DNA of 64,000 nt. Origin: Stieleria sp. JC731. Its GTDB lineage: Bacteria > Planctomycetota > Planctomycetia > Pirellulales > Pirellulaceae. The DNA lies in assembly GCF_020966635.1 (NCBI RefSeq), contig NZ_JAJKFQ010000005.1, forward strand, positions 62,001-126,000, given 5' to 3'. Shown in pieces: positions 46,759-55,612 of the stretch (its first letter is position 1; each line of letters opens with the position of its first letter). A program made the translations under genes and the position numbers. The notes below the pieces were generated by a model. That model did not search any database, was not told the DNA's origin, and saw only the letters and a list, made by a program, of their open reading frames with translations.

Positions 46759-49367
46759 TGCGATTCACGACCAGTGCCTTGGCCTTTGTCCTTAGCCTTT
46801 TGGGTGTAGATCTTCCGGCGGACGATACAATCGTTCCGAAGCTGGCTGACGAGCGTTTGAACATCGAGCTATTTGCCGAGGCCCCAGATATCCAAACGCC
46901 CATCGGGATGGCAATCGATTCACAAGACCGAATCTTCGTCATCGAGTCACACACGCATCATCCACCCGCTGATTATCAAGGACCGAGCGGTGACCGTATC
47001 AAGGTTTTCGTCGATCAGGATGACGATGGCCAGCCCGATCGGATCACTGTATTTGCAGATGGCATCCAACAGGCGATGAACTTGGCGTTCTCTCCCGCTG
47101 GGGATTTGTACGTGGTCTGTGCACGGGAAGTGATTTGCCTGAAAGACGCGAACAACGACGGTCGATGCGATCAGAAAACCACTGTTCTAAAGCTTGAGAC
47201 GTTGGAACGATACGCGCACAACAGTTTGCTGGGGATCACGTTTGACCGCGACGGTTGGATGTATGTGGCTCGCGGGAATACGGGAAGTCATGCGTACAAG
47301 ATTGAGGGACCAGATGGGACGGTTGTCAAAGGATATGGCGATGGCGGTAGTGTCATTCGCTGCCGGCCTGATGGAACGCAGCTTTCACAATATGCCACAG
47401 GATTTTGGAATCCGTTCGACTTGAAGTTTGATCAATTGGGGCGACTGTTGTTGGTCGACAACGATCCCGACGCTCGTGGTCCCAACCGGTTGGTGCATGT
47501 GGTCGAAGGCGGCGACTATGGCTACAAGTCCGTTTATGGTGGTGGCGGTAATCATCCGTTTCAGGGCTGGGATGGCAGCCTTCCCGGTACTTTGCCGTCT
47601 ATCGCTGGTACCGGTGAAGCCCCAAGTGGTGTGATCGACTGCAAAAGATCTTCACTCCCTTTGGATTACGGGGAAAGCGTTCTCGTAACCATTTGGAATG
47701 AGAATTCGATCGAACGGTTTGATCTAGCAAGCCAAGGCAGCAGCATCGGCTCGACCGAGAGAGTACCGTTTCTGACCGGAGGCAAAGAGTTTCGGCCGGT
47801 TGCGATCGACTGTGATAGCCGTGGCATTATGTTTGTCACCGATTGGGTTTTAGTGAACTATCCCAACCACGGCCGTGGGAGAATCTGGAGAATCACCAAC
47901 CAAAGTCAAACGAAGCTTATGCCAAAGCGGTACTTTGACCCGATCGAAAGCGGACGCATTTCTGATGCAAACGAATCGAACCCAACGGTTTTAGACATCG
48001 CCAATTCGCTTCAGAGTTCTGATGCGTTCGAGCGCCATGATGCGATCGTAGCCTTAAGCCAGGATGTGTTTGCAAAGCAACGTTTCTCGCTGTTGAAAGA
48101 TGACACTGCTACCGTTCGGCTAGGGGCGTTATTGGCAATCCGCAGATCCGCGGTCGATGTCAAGCGAGCGATCCAAATTGCCTTGCAAGACGACGATCAG
48201 CACGTGCGGATCGCGGCGTTGATGGCGGCAGGGGAGTCCTTGGATAAGTCACTTCGAATGGATATCGACAAGGCCTTGGTCGCTGGTGCTGTCAGTCCAG
48301 TGATTCTGGAAACCTACTTGGCCGCAGTTGAAAACCTGACGGGGAGTTTTTCAGATAACTTTCGAGAGCAGAAAGCTCCGCGGTCGAACACCTTGGAACG
48401 TTCGTTGCCCGAAGGATTGTTGTTTAGTCTTGTACGCGACCAATCTTTGCCCTCCGACGTGCGTGCTCTGATCATCGCCAAGCTATCCGATACGAACTTG
48501 ATTTCAGGTCGCGAGTGGTTTGACGATCGATTGCAAACCGATGATGATTTCGCCCTAGCAATCCTTCGCCGAATTTCACTTGCTGAGGCAAGCACGATTG
48601 CACTGTGGACCGATCGACTCGTCGAGATCGCATTCCAGCAAGATCGAAGTGTGAAGCAGCGATCTACAGCAGTGTTTGCACTGCGAAGCCAAGCGATTTC
48701 GAACCCGGAGCGATTCTTTCCACTCCTACACGCCGACGATGAAAACCTCGCAATCGAAACGGCACGTACCGTTCGATTTTGGGCGGACCAGAATCCACAG
48801 TTTGACCTCAATCAATTGAAGCGGCAGGCACTATCGGATGCCGTGATCGATCGATTGCATTTGTCCGAACCACTGTCAAGCGATGTGGCTCAGTCGAGCC
48901 CCAAGACCGTCGTTCAATGGCAGACGGAATTGGCCGAAGGAGGCGACGCCGAGCGAGGACGACGTGTCTTTTTTTCGGAATCGGTGAGCTGTCGAAAATG
49001 CCACACACTTGGAGGACGCGGAGGTACGCTTGGCCCAGATCTTGGTGGCCTAGCGAGATCGAGAAAACGCAATCAGATCGTCGAATCCATTCTCGATCCT
49101 TCCGCCGAATTCGCACCGCAATATCAAGCGTGGATGGTTTTGACTGTCGATGGAACGGTCCATCGAGGTTTGCAACTTGATCATAAAGCCGGTGGCAAGA
49201 TCAATATGACGCTCGAGGATGGATCGACAAAACGATTCAGCGCCGATGAGATCGAAGACTACATCGCGTCACCGACATCTCTGATGCCCCAAGGCTTGGA
49301 GGCAAACATGACCGTCGAAGAACTTCGTGATCTCGTCGCCTTTCTATTGTCGCCCTTCACTCCGTGA
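46758..49367 (+). CDS. PVC-type membrane-bound dehydrogenase with c-type heme domain
   Basis: 869 residues. A short N-terminal signal precedes a six-bladed beta-propeller (about 25-390) of the Pirellula/Verrucomicrobium dehydrogenase type (GMAIDSQDRIFVIESHTHHP, FWNPFDLKFDQLGRL, EGGDYGYKSVYGGGG). A HEAT-like helical region (about 410-720) follows, then a cytochrome c-like domain with CRKCH at 745-749 and a distal Met candidate in SLMPQG near the end. It probably oxidises a sugar or sugar derivative outside the cytoplasm and passes electrons to the heme. AAAGGA before its ATG lies inside the upstream gene. Ends in a hairpin shared with the convergent gene. Confidence 0.9.
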   Translation: MRFTTSALAFVLSLLGVDLPADDTIVPKLADERLNIELFAEAPDIQTPIGMAIDSQDRIFVIESHTHHPPADYQGPSGDRIKVFVDQDDDGQPDRITVFADGIQQAMNLAFSPAGDLYVVCAREVICLKDANNDGRCDQKTTVLKLETLERYAHNSLLGITFDRDGWMYVARGNTGSHAYKIEGPDGTVVKGYGDGGSVIRCRPDGTQLSQYATGFWNPFDLKFDQLGRLLLVDNDPDARGPNRLVHVVEGGDYGYKSVYGGGGNHPFQGWDGSLPGTLPSIAGTGEAPSGVIDCKRSSLPLDYGESVLVTIWNENSIERFDLASQGSSIGSTERVPFLTGGKEFRPVAIDCDSRGIMFVTDWVLVNYPNHGRGRIWRITNQSQTKLMPKRYFDPIESGRISDANESNPTVLDIANSLQSSDAFERHDAIVALSQDVFAKQRFSLLKDDTATVRLGALLAIRRSAVDVKRAIQIALQDDDQHVRIAALMAAGESLDKSLRMDIDKALVAGAVSPVILETYLAAVENLTGSFSDNFREQKAPRSNTLERSLPEGLLFSLVRDQSLPSDVRALIIAKLSDTNLISGREWFDDRLQTDDDFALAILRRISLAEASTIALWTDRLVEIAFQQDRSVKQRSTAVFALRSQAISNPERFFPLLHADDENLAIETARTVRFWADQNPQFDLNQLKRQALSDAVIDRLHLSEPLSSDVAQSSPKTVVQWQTELAEGGDAERGRRVFFSESVSCRKCHTLGGRGGTLGPDLGGLARSRKRNQIVESILDPSAEFAPQYQAWMVLTVDGTVHRGLQLDHKAGGKINMTLEDGSTKRFSADEIEDYIASPTSLMPQGLEANMTVEELRDLVAFLLSPFTP

Positions 49368-49397
49368 AGGTAGCGTTATCTAGTGTGAAGCTACCTT
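49367..49397. terminator. Shared hairpin spanning both convergent stop codons
   Basis: AAGGTAGC (49367-49374) pairs with GCTACCTT (49390-49397) around a 15-base loop. The left arm starts within the TGA of the dehydrogenase gene; the right arm contains the TAG (minus) of the next gene. It can act in both directions; T-runs are short. Confidence 0.55.
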
Positions 49398-50494
49398 TGC
49401 AAGACGTTCAACTGGAAAAAGAACGCCCAGTCATATGTGCGGTCGGTCTCAAAAGAAGTTTGCGTATGGAGACTTTTCCGTAGTGGGACTGCAAAACCAG
49501 TCGACGTCAACAAGCGATTTCCAAGTCCGACGGAAATTGCTGCTGTGAGGTTCAAGTAGTCCGTTCGACCAAATACAGTCCCACTAGCACTATTGTTGAC
49601 CGCGTTTGACGGTTCGGTGGAATCTAAGGCCGTCGCATAGTGCAGTTCGAAACTGGAGGCGATGTTGGTCGTTCCCAAACATGTATCGGTGGTGACTAGA
49701 TTTTTTCCGACTGCAGAATCAAGAAAGAGATATTCAGGTTGGTCGATGAGACTGTATTGTCCACCCGCAGTAGATCGATATTGGTCGAGGTGTTCGGAAT
49801 TAAGGCGGGCCGATAGAAAGCTAGTCACATACCAATCAGAACTTGAATTCCACTGTCCACCAATCCAGGGTGTGAAATACCAAGCTTCTTTTTCGATCAA
49901 TGTTTGAGGCGAGTTCGCTGCAGTCCCAATTCGAATGTCACGTGTTGTGGGGGCCTCAATACGAAGTCCCGCTGACCAAGCGGTATTGTGCGAATACCAA
50001 AGCAACGACTTCAATCCAACGGTGAATTCGCCGAGTTCGACCGACCTGTCGGGACCGCGAAGGATTTCATCGATGCCGATAATGTGATTGTCGCTAGTGC
50101 GGTAGATCGGTGCAATGATTTCCCAAGAGCACTGGTTCGCATGAAAGCTTCGCTCGATGGTCAATCGGTATTCTTGAAGGTTTTTGTAGCGTTGGACGCT
50201 GAACTGTCCTGGGCCGACGCCATGAAGGACGTTGCCCATGTGAACATCTGCAAGTCTGTTGAACTGCATTCCAATTCGGTCCTGTGGAATTACCGAATTG
50301 TTTTCACTGATTCGACTGGCATGCTGTTGGATCGCGTAGGTTCGAATTGCTGTTTGTACAAGGATCGGTTGTAGCAATCCGCCATCGCCGACCATGAAGA
50401 TGGGAGAAGGCGGAGAATTCGCAACGCTTCTGCTAGCAGAGCACAGAATGAGCAAAGAGAACAATACAAGAAATAGTCCGCTCGTTCTGAACAT
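49391..50494 (-). CDS. Putative outer-membrane beta-barrel protein
   Basis: About 367 residues from ATG at 50494, chosen because a signal peptide follows at once (FRTSGLFLVLFSLLILCSASRSVANS); an ATG at 50536 is an alternative. The mature part is rich in alternating aromatic/hydrophobic strands (WYSHNTAWSAGLRIEA, WYVTSFLSARL, WAFFFQLNVLQ) and ends in a C-terminal aromatic-containing strand, as in outer-membrane barrels. No porin family motif is recognised. It may be a channel or a surface protein. It converges with the dehydrogenase and is followed upstream by the symporter gene on the same strand after a 255-base gap. Confidence 0.6.
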   Translation of the reverse strand: MFRTSGLFLVLFSLLILCSASRSVANSPPSPIFMVGDGGLLQPILVQTAIRTYAIQQHASRISENNSVIPQDRIGMQFNRLADVHMGNVLHGVGPGQFSVQRYKNLQEYRLTIERSFHANQCSWEIIAPIYRTSDNHIIGIDEILRGPDRSVELGEFTVGLKSLLWYSHNTAWSAGLRIEAPTTRDIRIGTAANSPQTLIEKEAWYFTPWIGGQWNSSSDWYVTSFLSARLNSEHLDQYRSTAGGQYSLIDQPEYLFLDSAVGKNLVTTDTCLGTTNIASSFELHYATALDSTEPSNAVNNSASGTVFGRTDYLNLTAAISVGLGNRLLTSTGFAVPLRKSLHTQTSFETDRTYDWAFFFQLNVLQR

Positions 50495-50748
50495 CGCATC
50501 GAATCCATTCAAGCTTAGAAATGAAAACCCTTTCATCGAAGCGGATCGGAATTCTGCAAGCAATGTCTCAGCGTTTGCATCATCCGAGAAGGCAATCATT
50601 CAGCCAGATGTCAAGGTGTTCCGATTTTGATTCTCATACTCATCGAATAGCGTTGTCAGTAGATACCGGTTTGAGAGTGAACCGACACAGAGATACATCT
50701 GGTCTCTGGTGAGTCATGAGTATGACCTTGTTGCCTGAACGTATTTCG

Positions 50749-52938
50749 TTATGGCAGTCGAGCTACCGTGTGCGATTCAGCGGCGACCAGCTTCTTTACA
50801 AATTGATCGTAGAGGTTCCATCGAGGCTGACTTTCCTGAGCGTTCTTGCCTTCGATCCAGTGTTCGTATAGTTCTTGAATCGTTCCGTCATTGGACTTCA
50901 ATTGAATCCAACGGCTCAGAACGTTTTCTAGCCTGATCGCATCCGATGCCATTGGGTAGCCAACGCTGACGGTCAGCTGCGCGTCTGTGGGAATGACGAC
51001 GCTATAGGAAGGGTGTAGGAGCGTCCATGCGCTTCCCGCTTCGGCACTCATGACAAGTGCGTCGAATTGATCAGGTGATTCAAAGTAGACTGCCGGAGAG
51101 TTGATTTGCACGACATCGGCACGCGGGCAAGCTTGCTGCACACGAACACCGAAATACGGTCGCTCGAGAACCGCAATTCGAATTGGCTGAGCACCATTCA
51201 AATTGCGAAGCGATGCAAACTCTTCACGTCGATGATCTTTGACAATAAACGCGAGATTCAGATCTAAGTAGGGTTCGGAAAATCGCATCTGCTCGATTCG
51301 CTTGGTCGTTGCGAACAGTCCGCCGACCAACAGATCGCAGCAGCGATGTTGATTGAGACATTCAGCCATCTTGGTTTTATCGTATGGATAGTACTCAACC
51401 TCGACACCCATTTCGCTCGCGAGGGCTTGGACCATTTCGATGTCGAAGCCCACCAATTCGTCATCCGAATTGAAGAAACTAAATGGCATCCCATTGGGGT
51501 CGTATCCAACGGTCAAAACGCCTCGGCGCCGAATCGCGTCTAGAGTGCTGGAGTAGTCTCCGTCAACTGAACCATCGAATTCGGATCGGTGGACGGTTCC
51601 AGTTGTCGGATATCGAACCGGTTGCATCGCCGTTAGAACTTCGTTTTTGGAATACGCTTGGTCTACAGTTTGTTGCAGTAGCAGCCGAGTCGCACCGACA
51701 GTGACGATCAAAACTGCAAGCGAACCGGCGGCAAAGGTAGAGATTTGTTTCGGTTTAAAACGCAGCCAGCGTGCATTTCCTGCCGCACTAAGTAACGCAA
51801 CACCAGCTAAGTGCATCACGGCAAGCATCGTTGCCAATCGCCCGATGTAGACCAGTGTGACGACATGTAGCTGAAACATGTCCGTTGGAATTCGTAGCTG
51901 TTGCAGAACGAACGGAAGGCCGATTTCGACGCTACCAAAGAAACTGAAAAAGCCTAACGTGAATAGCTTGGGATAGTCCGCTACGGTGACGGCATTGCCG
52001 GTAAACCAACCGGCAAATGGAACGAACAGCAGCAACAGAACGACCCCAAGATTGGGAAACGTAAACGCGATCGGAAGGGAAACATCAATGACTGATTCTG
52101 CATGACGGAAGTTGGCCTCGTCACGTTCCCGGAAAAGTTGTTTGCAGTTGTCCGCCAGCATCGCCAGCACTACAAGCAAGTTTCCTGTCGTAAATCCGGT
52201 CACCAATGGGTCACGCGTGATTCGGACAATGTCACGATAGCTGAATGGCGTTAGCGACGAGACGAGCATCGGCACCAACCAGAACGTCAACAGCATGGCT
52301 CCGACTGTGTACGCAATGAAATAGACTTGCAGTCGGCTGAGGTCTTCCAATGTCATCGTTCCGGCAGCGCTGGCCGCAAGGGCAAATACACCAATTGGTG
52401 TTAGGCGGACAACGAATCCGGTGATTCGGCCCAATGCATCTGCCAAACTATCGAGAACAATTAGCAGTTGTTTCTTCTCGGGGACTCCGATCAAAGCGAC
52501 TCCCATCGCGATCCCAAAAACGACAACCCCAGGGATGATCGCCTGCGACAAACTGCTGAATGGATTCGCTGGAATATAAAGTTCAACGAAATTCACCGGT
52601 TCAGGAGATTGAACCATATTGGTGCTGAAGAAGCTGGCCGATTCTAACGTCGGAAATGTCAGCGGCAAAATCGCGACAAGCAAGAAAGCGAGTGACCAGA
52701 TGACGACGGAGAACAGACCCAAACGCATCGCCAGCATCTTGGCTTCTTGATAGTTCAGGCGGCCGAACCCCAGTGGCAAAGCGACGATGAAGTACGGCAG
52801 CACCGCCATCTGAAGGAGCCGTATAAAACCATCACCGATCGGTGTTAGCGCCACGGTTCTTTCGCCGAAAAACAGACCTGTCGCGATTCCAAGAATCAAG
52901 CCTACCAGGATCAATGTTGTTAAGCTGAATTTGCGCAT
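50749..52938 (-). CDS. Fusion of a dicarboxylate/amino-acid:cation symporter and a periplasmic solute-binding domain
   Basis: 729 residues. Residues 1-425 are a DAACS/SDF (glutamate transporter-like) membrane domain: GDGFIRLLQMAVLPYFIVALP, then IIPGVVVFGIAMGVALI, and several transmembrane helices. The HP1 serine motif is replaced by GFTTGNLLVVL and the cation-binding NMDG motif by FPNLG, so the ion-coupling site is divergent. After a linker with many short residues, residues ~465-710 form an SBP_bac_3-type binding protein (LDAIRRRGVLTVGYDPNG, GFDIEMVQALASEMGVEV, FSEPYLDLNLAFIVK). The binding domain would lie outside the cytoplasm next to the transport core. Ligand unknown, perhaps an amino or organic acid. 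Upstream gap to the next gene is 409 bases. Confidence 0.88.
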   Translation of the reverse strand: MRKFSLTTLILVGLILGIATGLFFGERTVALTPIGDGFIRLLQMAVLPYFIVALPLGFGRLNYQEAKMLAMRLGLFSVVIWSLAFLLVAILPLTFPTLESASFFSTNMVQSPEPVNFVELYIPANPFSSLSQAIIPGVVVFGIAMGVALIGVPEKKQLLIVLDSLADALGRITGFVVRLTPIGVFALAASAAGTMTLEDLSRLQVYFIAYTVGAMLLTFWLVPMLVSSLTPFSYRDIVRITRDPLVTGFTTGNLLVVLAMLADNCKQLFRERDEANFRHAESVIDVSLPIAFTFPNLGVVLLLLFVPFAGWFTGNAVTVADYPKLFTLGFFSFFGSVEIGLPFVLQQLRIPTDMFQLHVVTLVYIGRLATMLAVMHLAGVALLSAAGNARWLRFKPKQISTFAAGSLAVLIVTVGATRLLLQQTVDQAYSKNEVLTAMQPVRYPTTGTVHRSEFDGSVDGDYSSTLDAIRRRGVLTVGYDPNGMPFSFFNSDDELVGFDIEMVQALASEMGVEVEYYPYDKTKMAECLNQHRCCDLLVGGLFATTKRIEQMRFSEPYLDLNLAFIVKDHRREEFASLRNLNGAQPIRIAVLERPYFGVRVQQACPRADVVQINSPAVYFESPDQFDALVMSAEAGSAWTLLHPSYSVVIPTDAQLTVSVGYPMASDAIRLENVLSRWIQLKSNDGTIQELYEHWIEGKNAQESQPRWNLYDQFVKKLVAAESHTVARLP

Positions 52939-53347
52939 GGCACCCCCGCTGAGTTTGAGTCATATCTAATCTGCGTGTCCGCCAAGCACTTCCGAACCAT
53001 GGTTACATCAGACCGCATTCCGACTCAAGCGAAGTTCAGCTAACGATAGATCCATCCCCCAAACATCCACCTAGCGGAAAACCCCACGAGCGATTGATCG
53101 AAAAACGATCAAGTTGTTGGTCGACGGACTCTTTTTCGGTGTCGTGAAATGCTTCCAGCGAAGCGACGCACCGAGGAGAAATATCAGCCGCACCAAATGC
53201 AACAAAGAAGTGTGGCGGACGGCGGCTTGACCGCTGAAATTCGGGAGATTCCCGATTCAAGAAAGGCAGCAAAGTCTCGCTGCCAACAGACTTAATCGCC
53301 ACCTCAGTGAGGTGGCGATTGTCTGAAAGAGTATTTTTGACGCTTTT
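52939..53347 (-). other. Intergenic region upstream of the symporter fusion
   Basis: 409 bases with no convincing gene. It should hold the symporter promoter and contains the strong hairpin at 53294-53320. An open frame at 53036-53302 starts inside that hairpin and is rejected. Confidence 0.45.
53294..53320 (-). terminator. Long perfect hairpin after the sialate-O-acetylesterase gene
   Basis: AATCGCCACCTC (53294-53305) pairs with GAGGTGGCGATT (53309-53320), 12 base pairs and a 3-base loop, 27 bases past the stop codon. No long T-run follows, but the stem is strong enough to act as terminator or RNA stabiliser. Confidence 0.6.
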
Positions 53348-55522
53348 TTAGCGGACGTAGATGCGAAGACGGGCTTTGGTGTAGCTGCCAGCGTTGGAGC
53401 TGAATGTCCAGTCGGGCTTGTCACCTTCGTTGTTCCCGATACCCAAATCGGCACCGTCGCCGTTGACCCAGTGATTGATGGCGAAGATCGTTTGACGCTC
53501 GCCATGGTTGTGGACTTGCATCGAACCATAGCCGTCCAATGGGGCGGCTCGTTCGTCTCCGAAATCGTATTCGGATGAGGACGCACCTGGAACGTTTCCA
53601 GAATTGCGCTGGCCATAGTTGTTCGGCCAAAACTCAATGTTGCCGGTTGTCATGCCGGTGCCACTTTTGATCGACGTCACGTTTGAGAAAACATCCAGGT
53701 TCGAGACTCGCTGTTGAAAACCTTCGCCAAGCGAAGTCGTTGGAACTGCGATCTTGTTGATGTCCTTGGTGAAGGCGTCCATCGCGACAAACACTTTTTT
53801 GTCCTCGGATCCCTCACTGCTAAGTTCTACCAAGTAGCCAATTCGCTCAAACTTGTTAATTTCAGAACTGTTGTTGACGTCGAATTTGATCTCACGGCCT
53901 AGACGTTTGAGGTCCAAGTCGTAGACAAGCCGGTATTCCTTTTCGATCGCCAGGGTGCTGACAAAGTCGGGGACTTCACCACCGCGGAATGCGCCCACCG
54001 GTAGGCCGCTGCCGCCCATCAAGTTCGGTTCGGCTAGCTTGTGCCACGCAAACCGAAACGCTGTGGGGGAGCCGACCTTGTCAGAGGTCAAGATGACACG
54101 ATTTCCGTCCAGCTTCGCATCGGCAGGTTGGAAACCGTAGCTATCCGGGCCAATTAATTCAAAGTTTGACGGTGCTTTTCCGTCACGCGTCTTCAAACCG
54201 CCTGCGGTGTCTTTGAATGTAATGACCAGTTGATCGCCCTCGACATTCATGGAGCTCATTGTCGGGCTGGCCGCAGTCAGTTCCTCGCGTCCGTAGTCGT
54301 TTTTCAAGGCCCACAAAGCCAGTCGTTCACCGACGTCTTGCTTGTTCGGCGGGTGAATGTCGTTCAGTGTCGCGATGTCGTTAATAACCACCATGCCGAC
54401 GTTTGCGATGTCTTGCACCTTGGCCTGAGCTTCCCAAAAACGGGCCAAGATCGTTGGGTCTTCATTGCCGTAGAAGTAAGGGGCAATTTGCACGAAGTAG
54501 AACGGGAAATCGCCTTGTTTCCAAAGCTGCCGCCAACCGTTAATCAATGCTTTTTTCTTTTCAAAGTAAAGCATCCCTTCGTTGTGATTGGATTCACCTT
54601 GGTACCAAATGGCTCCGCGAATCGGGTATCCAACAATTGCATGGATCATCCCGTTGTAAAGCATCGTTGGATCTTGGTGGCTTTGCCACGGTTGCAAAGC
54701 ATTTGGAAAAGCTGGGCTCGGATTGACTCGCTCCGTCTTGTCCATGCTTTGCTTGGCTGCTCCCAACCATTGTTGCGTCGCATCGATATGTTTCTGCAAC
54801 AAACCGTTGTGCTGTTCGGTTCCTGGCGTCTTGGTCAGGACCGAATTGTAGATGTCTGAAAGTGCGCCGATTTGTTGAAAACCATTTGGTGGCGTCCACG
54901 GTTCGACTCGGGTTCCACCCCATGACGAATTGATCAGTCCGATTGGTACGTTCAGTTCTTTGTGCAGCCGACGCGCCATGAAGTATCCGCATGCGGTGAA
55001 GTCCGCGACGGTATCCGAGGAACAGAGTTCCCAGGGAGCTTTGACGTCGTCGAGGGGATCGTTGGAAGGTCGGTGTGCGAACTTGATATGGCGAATCAAT
55101 GGATAGTCGGCTGCCGCAATTTCTTCCGCGGAGTTGTTGCTCGCGCGGACGTTCCATTCCATATTCGATTGGCCGGAGCAAAGCCAGACTTCGCCAACCA
55201 GGATATCTGTCAACTCGATCTTGTTCGTGCCGGAGACGATCAGAGTTTTGGGAGATTCGCTGGCGGACAGTTCGGGTAGCTCGACAGCCCATTTGCCAGA
55301 ATCATCGGCTTTGGTTTTCGCTTCGTTGCCCGCGATTGTGACCGACACCGATTCGCCAGCGTCAGCCCAACCCCATACGCGAACAGGTTTCTTCTGCTGG
55401 ATAACCATATGGTCGCCGAAGAAGCCGGGAAGTCGTACTTCCGCTGCGGCTTGCGTCGCCATGCCAAAAACACCTGCGATGCTAAGGCAAAGACGAAGAG
55501 ATTTCGATCGAAGTTTCATCAA
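53348..55522 (-). CDS. Sialate O-acetylesterase family (SASA, SGNH-type) protein with C-terminal extension
   Basis: 724 residues with a signal peptide (about 1-27, ending QAAAE). A beta-sandwich region (28-110) precedes the SGNH catalytic domain: [10 protein letters not shown] holds the nucleophile, [12 protein letters not shown] and IWYQGESN the oxyanion parts, NDIHPPNK the Asp/His pair. These enzymes remove O-acetyl groups from sugars (sialic acid or other acetylated glycans). After the usual family end a ~170-residue tail (from about 555) has no family I recognise. Neighbours are a GH5 and another acetyl esterase on the same strand, so acetylated plant or algal glycans are more likely than sialic acid. 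Confidence 0.88.
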   Translation of the reverse strand: MMKLRSKSLRLCLSIAGVFGMATQAAAEVRLPGFFGDHMVIQQKKPVRVWGWADAGESVSVTIAGNEAKTKADDSGKWAVELPELSASESPKTLIVSGTNKIELTDILVGEVWLCSGQSNMEWNVRASNNSAEEIAAADYPLIRHIKFAHRPSNDPLDDVKAPWELCSSDTVADFTACGYFMARRLHKELNVPIGLINSSWGGTRVEPWTPPNGFQQIGALSDIYNSVLTKTPGTEQHNGLLQKHIDATQQWLGAAKQSMDKTERVNPSPAFPNALQPWQSHQDPTMLYNGMIHAIVGYPIRGAIWYQGESNHNEGMLYFEKKKALINGWRQLWKQGDFPFYFVQIAPYFYGNEDPTILARFWEAQAKVQDIANVGMVVINDIATLNDIHPPNKQDVGERLALWALKNDYGREELTAASPTMSSMNVEGDQLVITFKDTAGGLKTRDGKAPSNFELIGPDSYGFQPADAKLDGNRVILTSDKVGSPTAFRFAWHKLAEPNLMGGSGLPVGAFRGGEVPDFVSTLAIEKEYRLVYDLDLKRLGREIKFDVNNSSEINKFERIGYLVELSSEGSEDKKVFVAMDAFTKDINKIAVPTTSLGEGFQQRVSNLDVFSNVTSIKSGTGMTTGNIEFWPNNYGQRNSGNVPGASSSEYDFGDERAAPLDGYGSMQVHNHGERQTIFAINHWVNGDGADLGIGNNEGDKPDWTFSSNAGSYTKARLRIYVR

Positions 55523-55612
55523 GATGTGGTCTCGGTAGAGTTTGAAAGTAGTGAAGCGGAAAATGTCGAGCGTCTGGGCAGAATCGATCAGTGAGGACGA
55601 ACGTCACTGGCG

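Noticed and set aside
53036-53302. Minus-strand open frame of 88 codons
   Set aside because: Its only start codon lies inside the strong hairpin at 53294-53320 and the translation shows no family.
54594-55292. Minus-strand open frame of 232 codons inside the SASA gene
   Set aside because: It is a shifted frame of the conserved SGNH gene; Arg-rich and without motifs.
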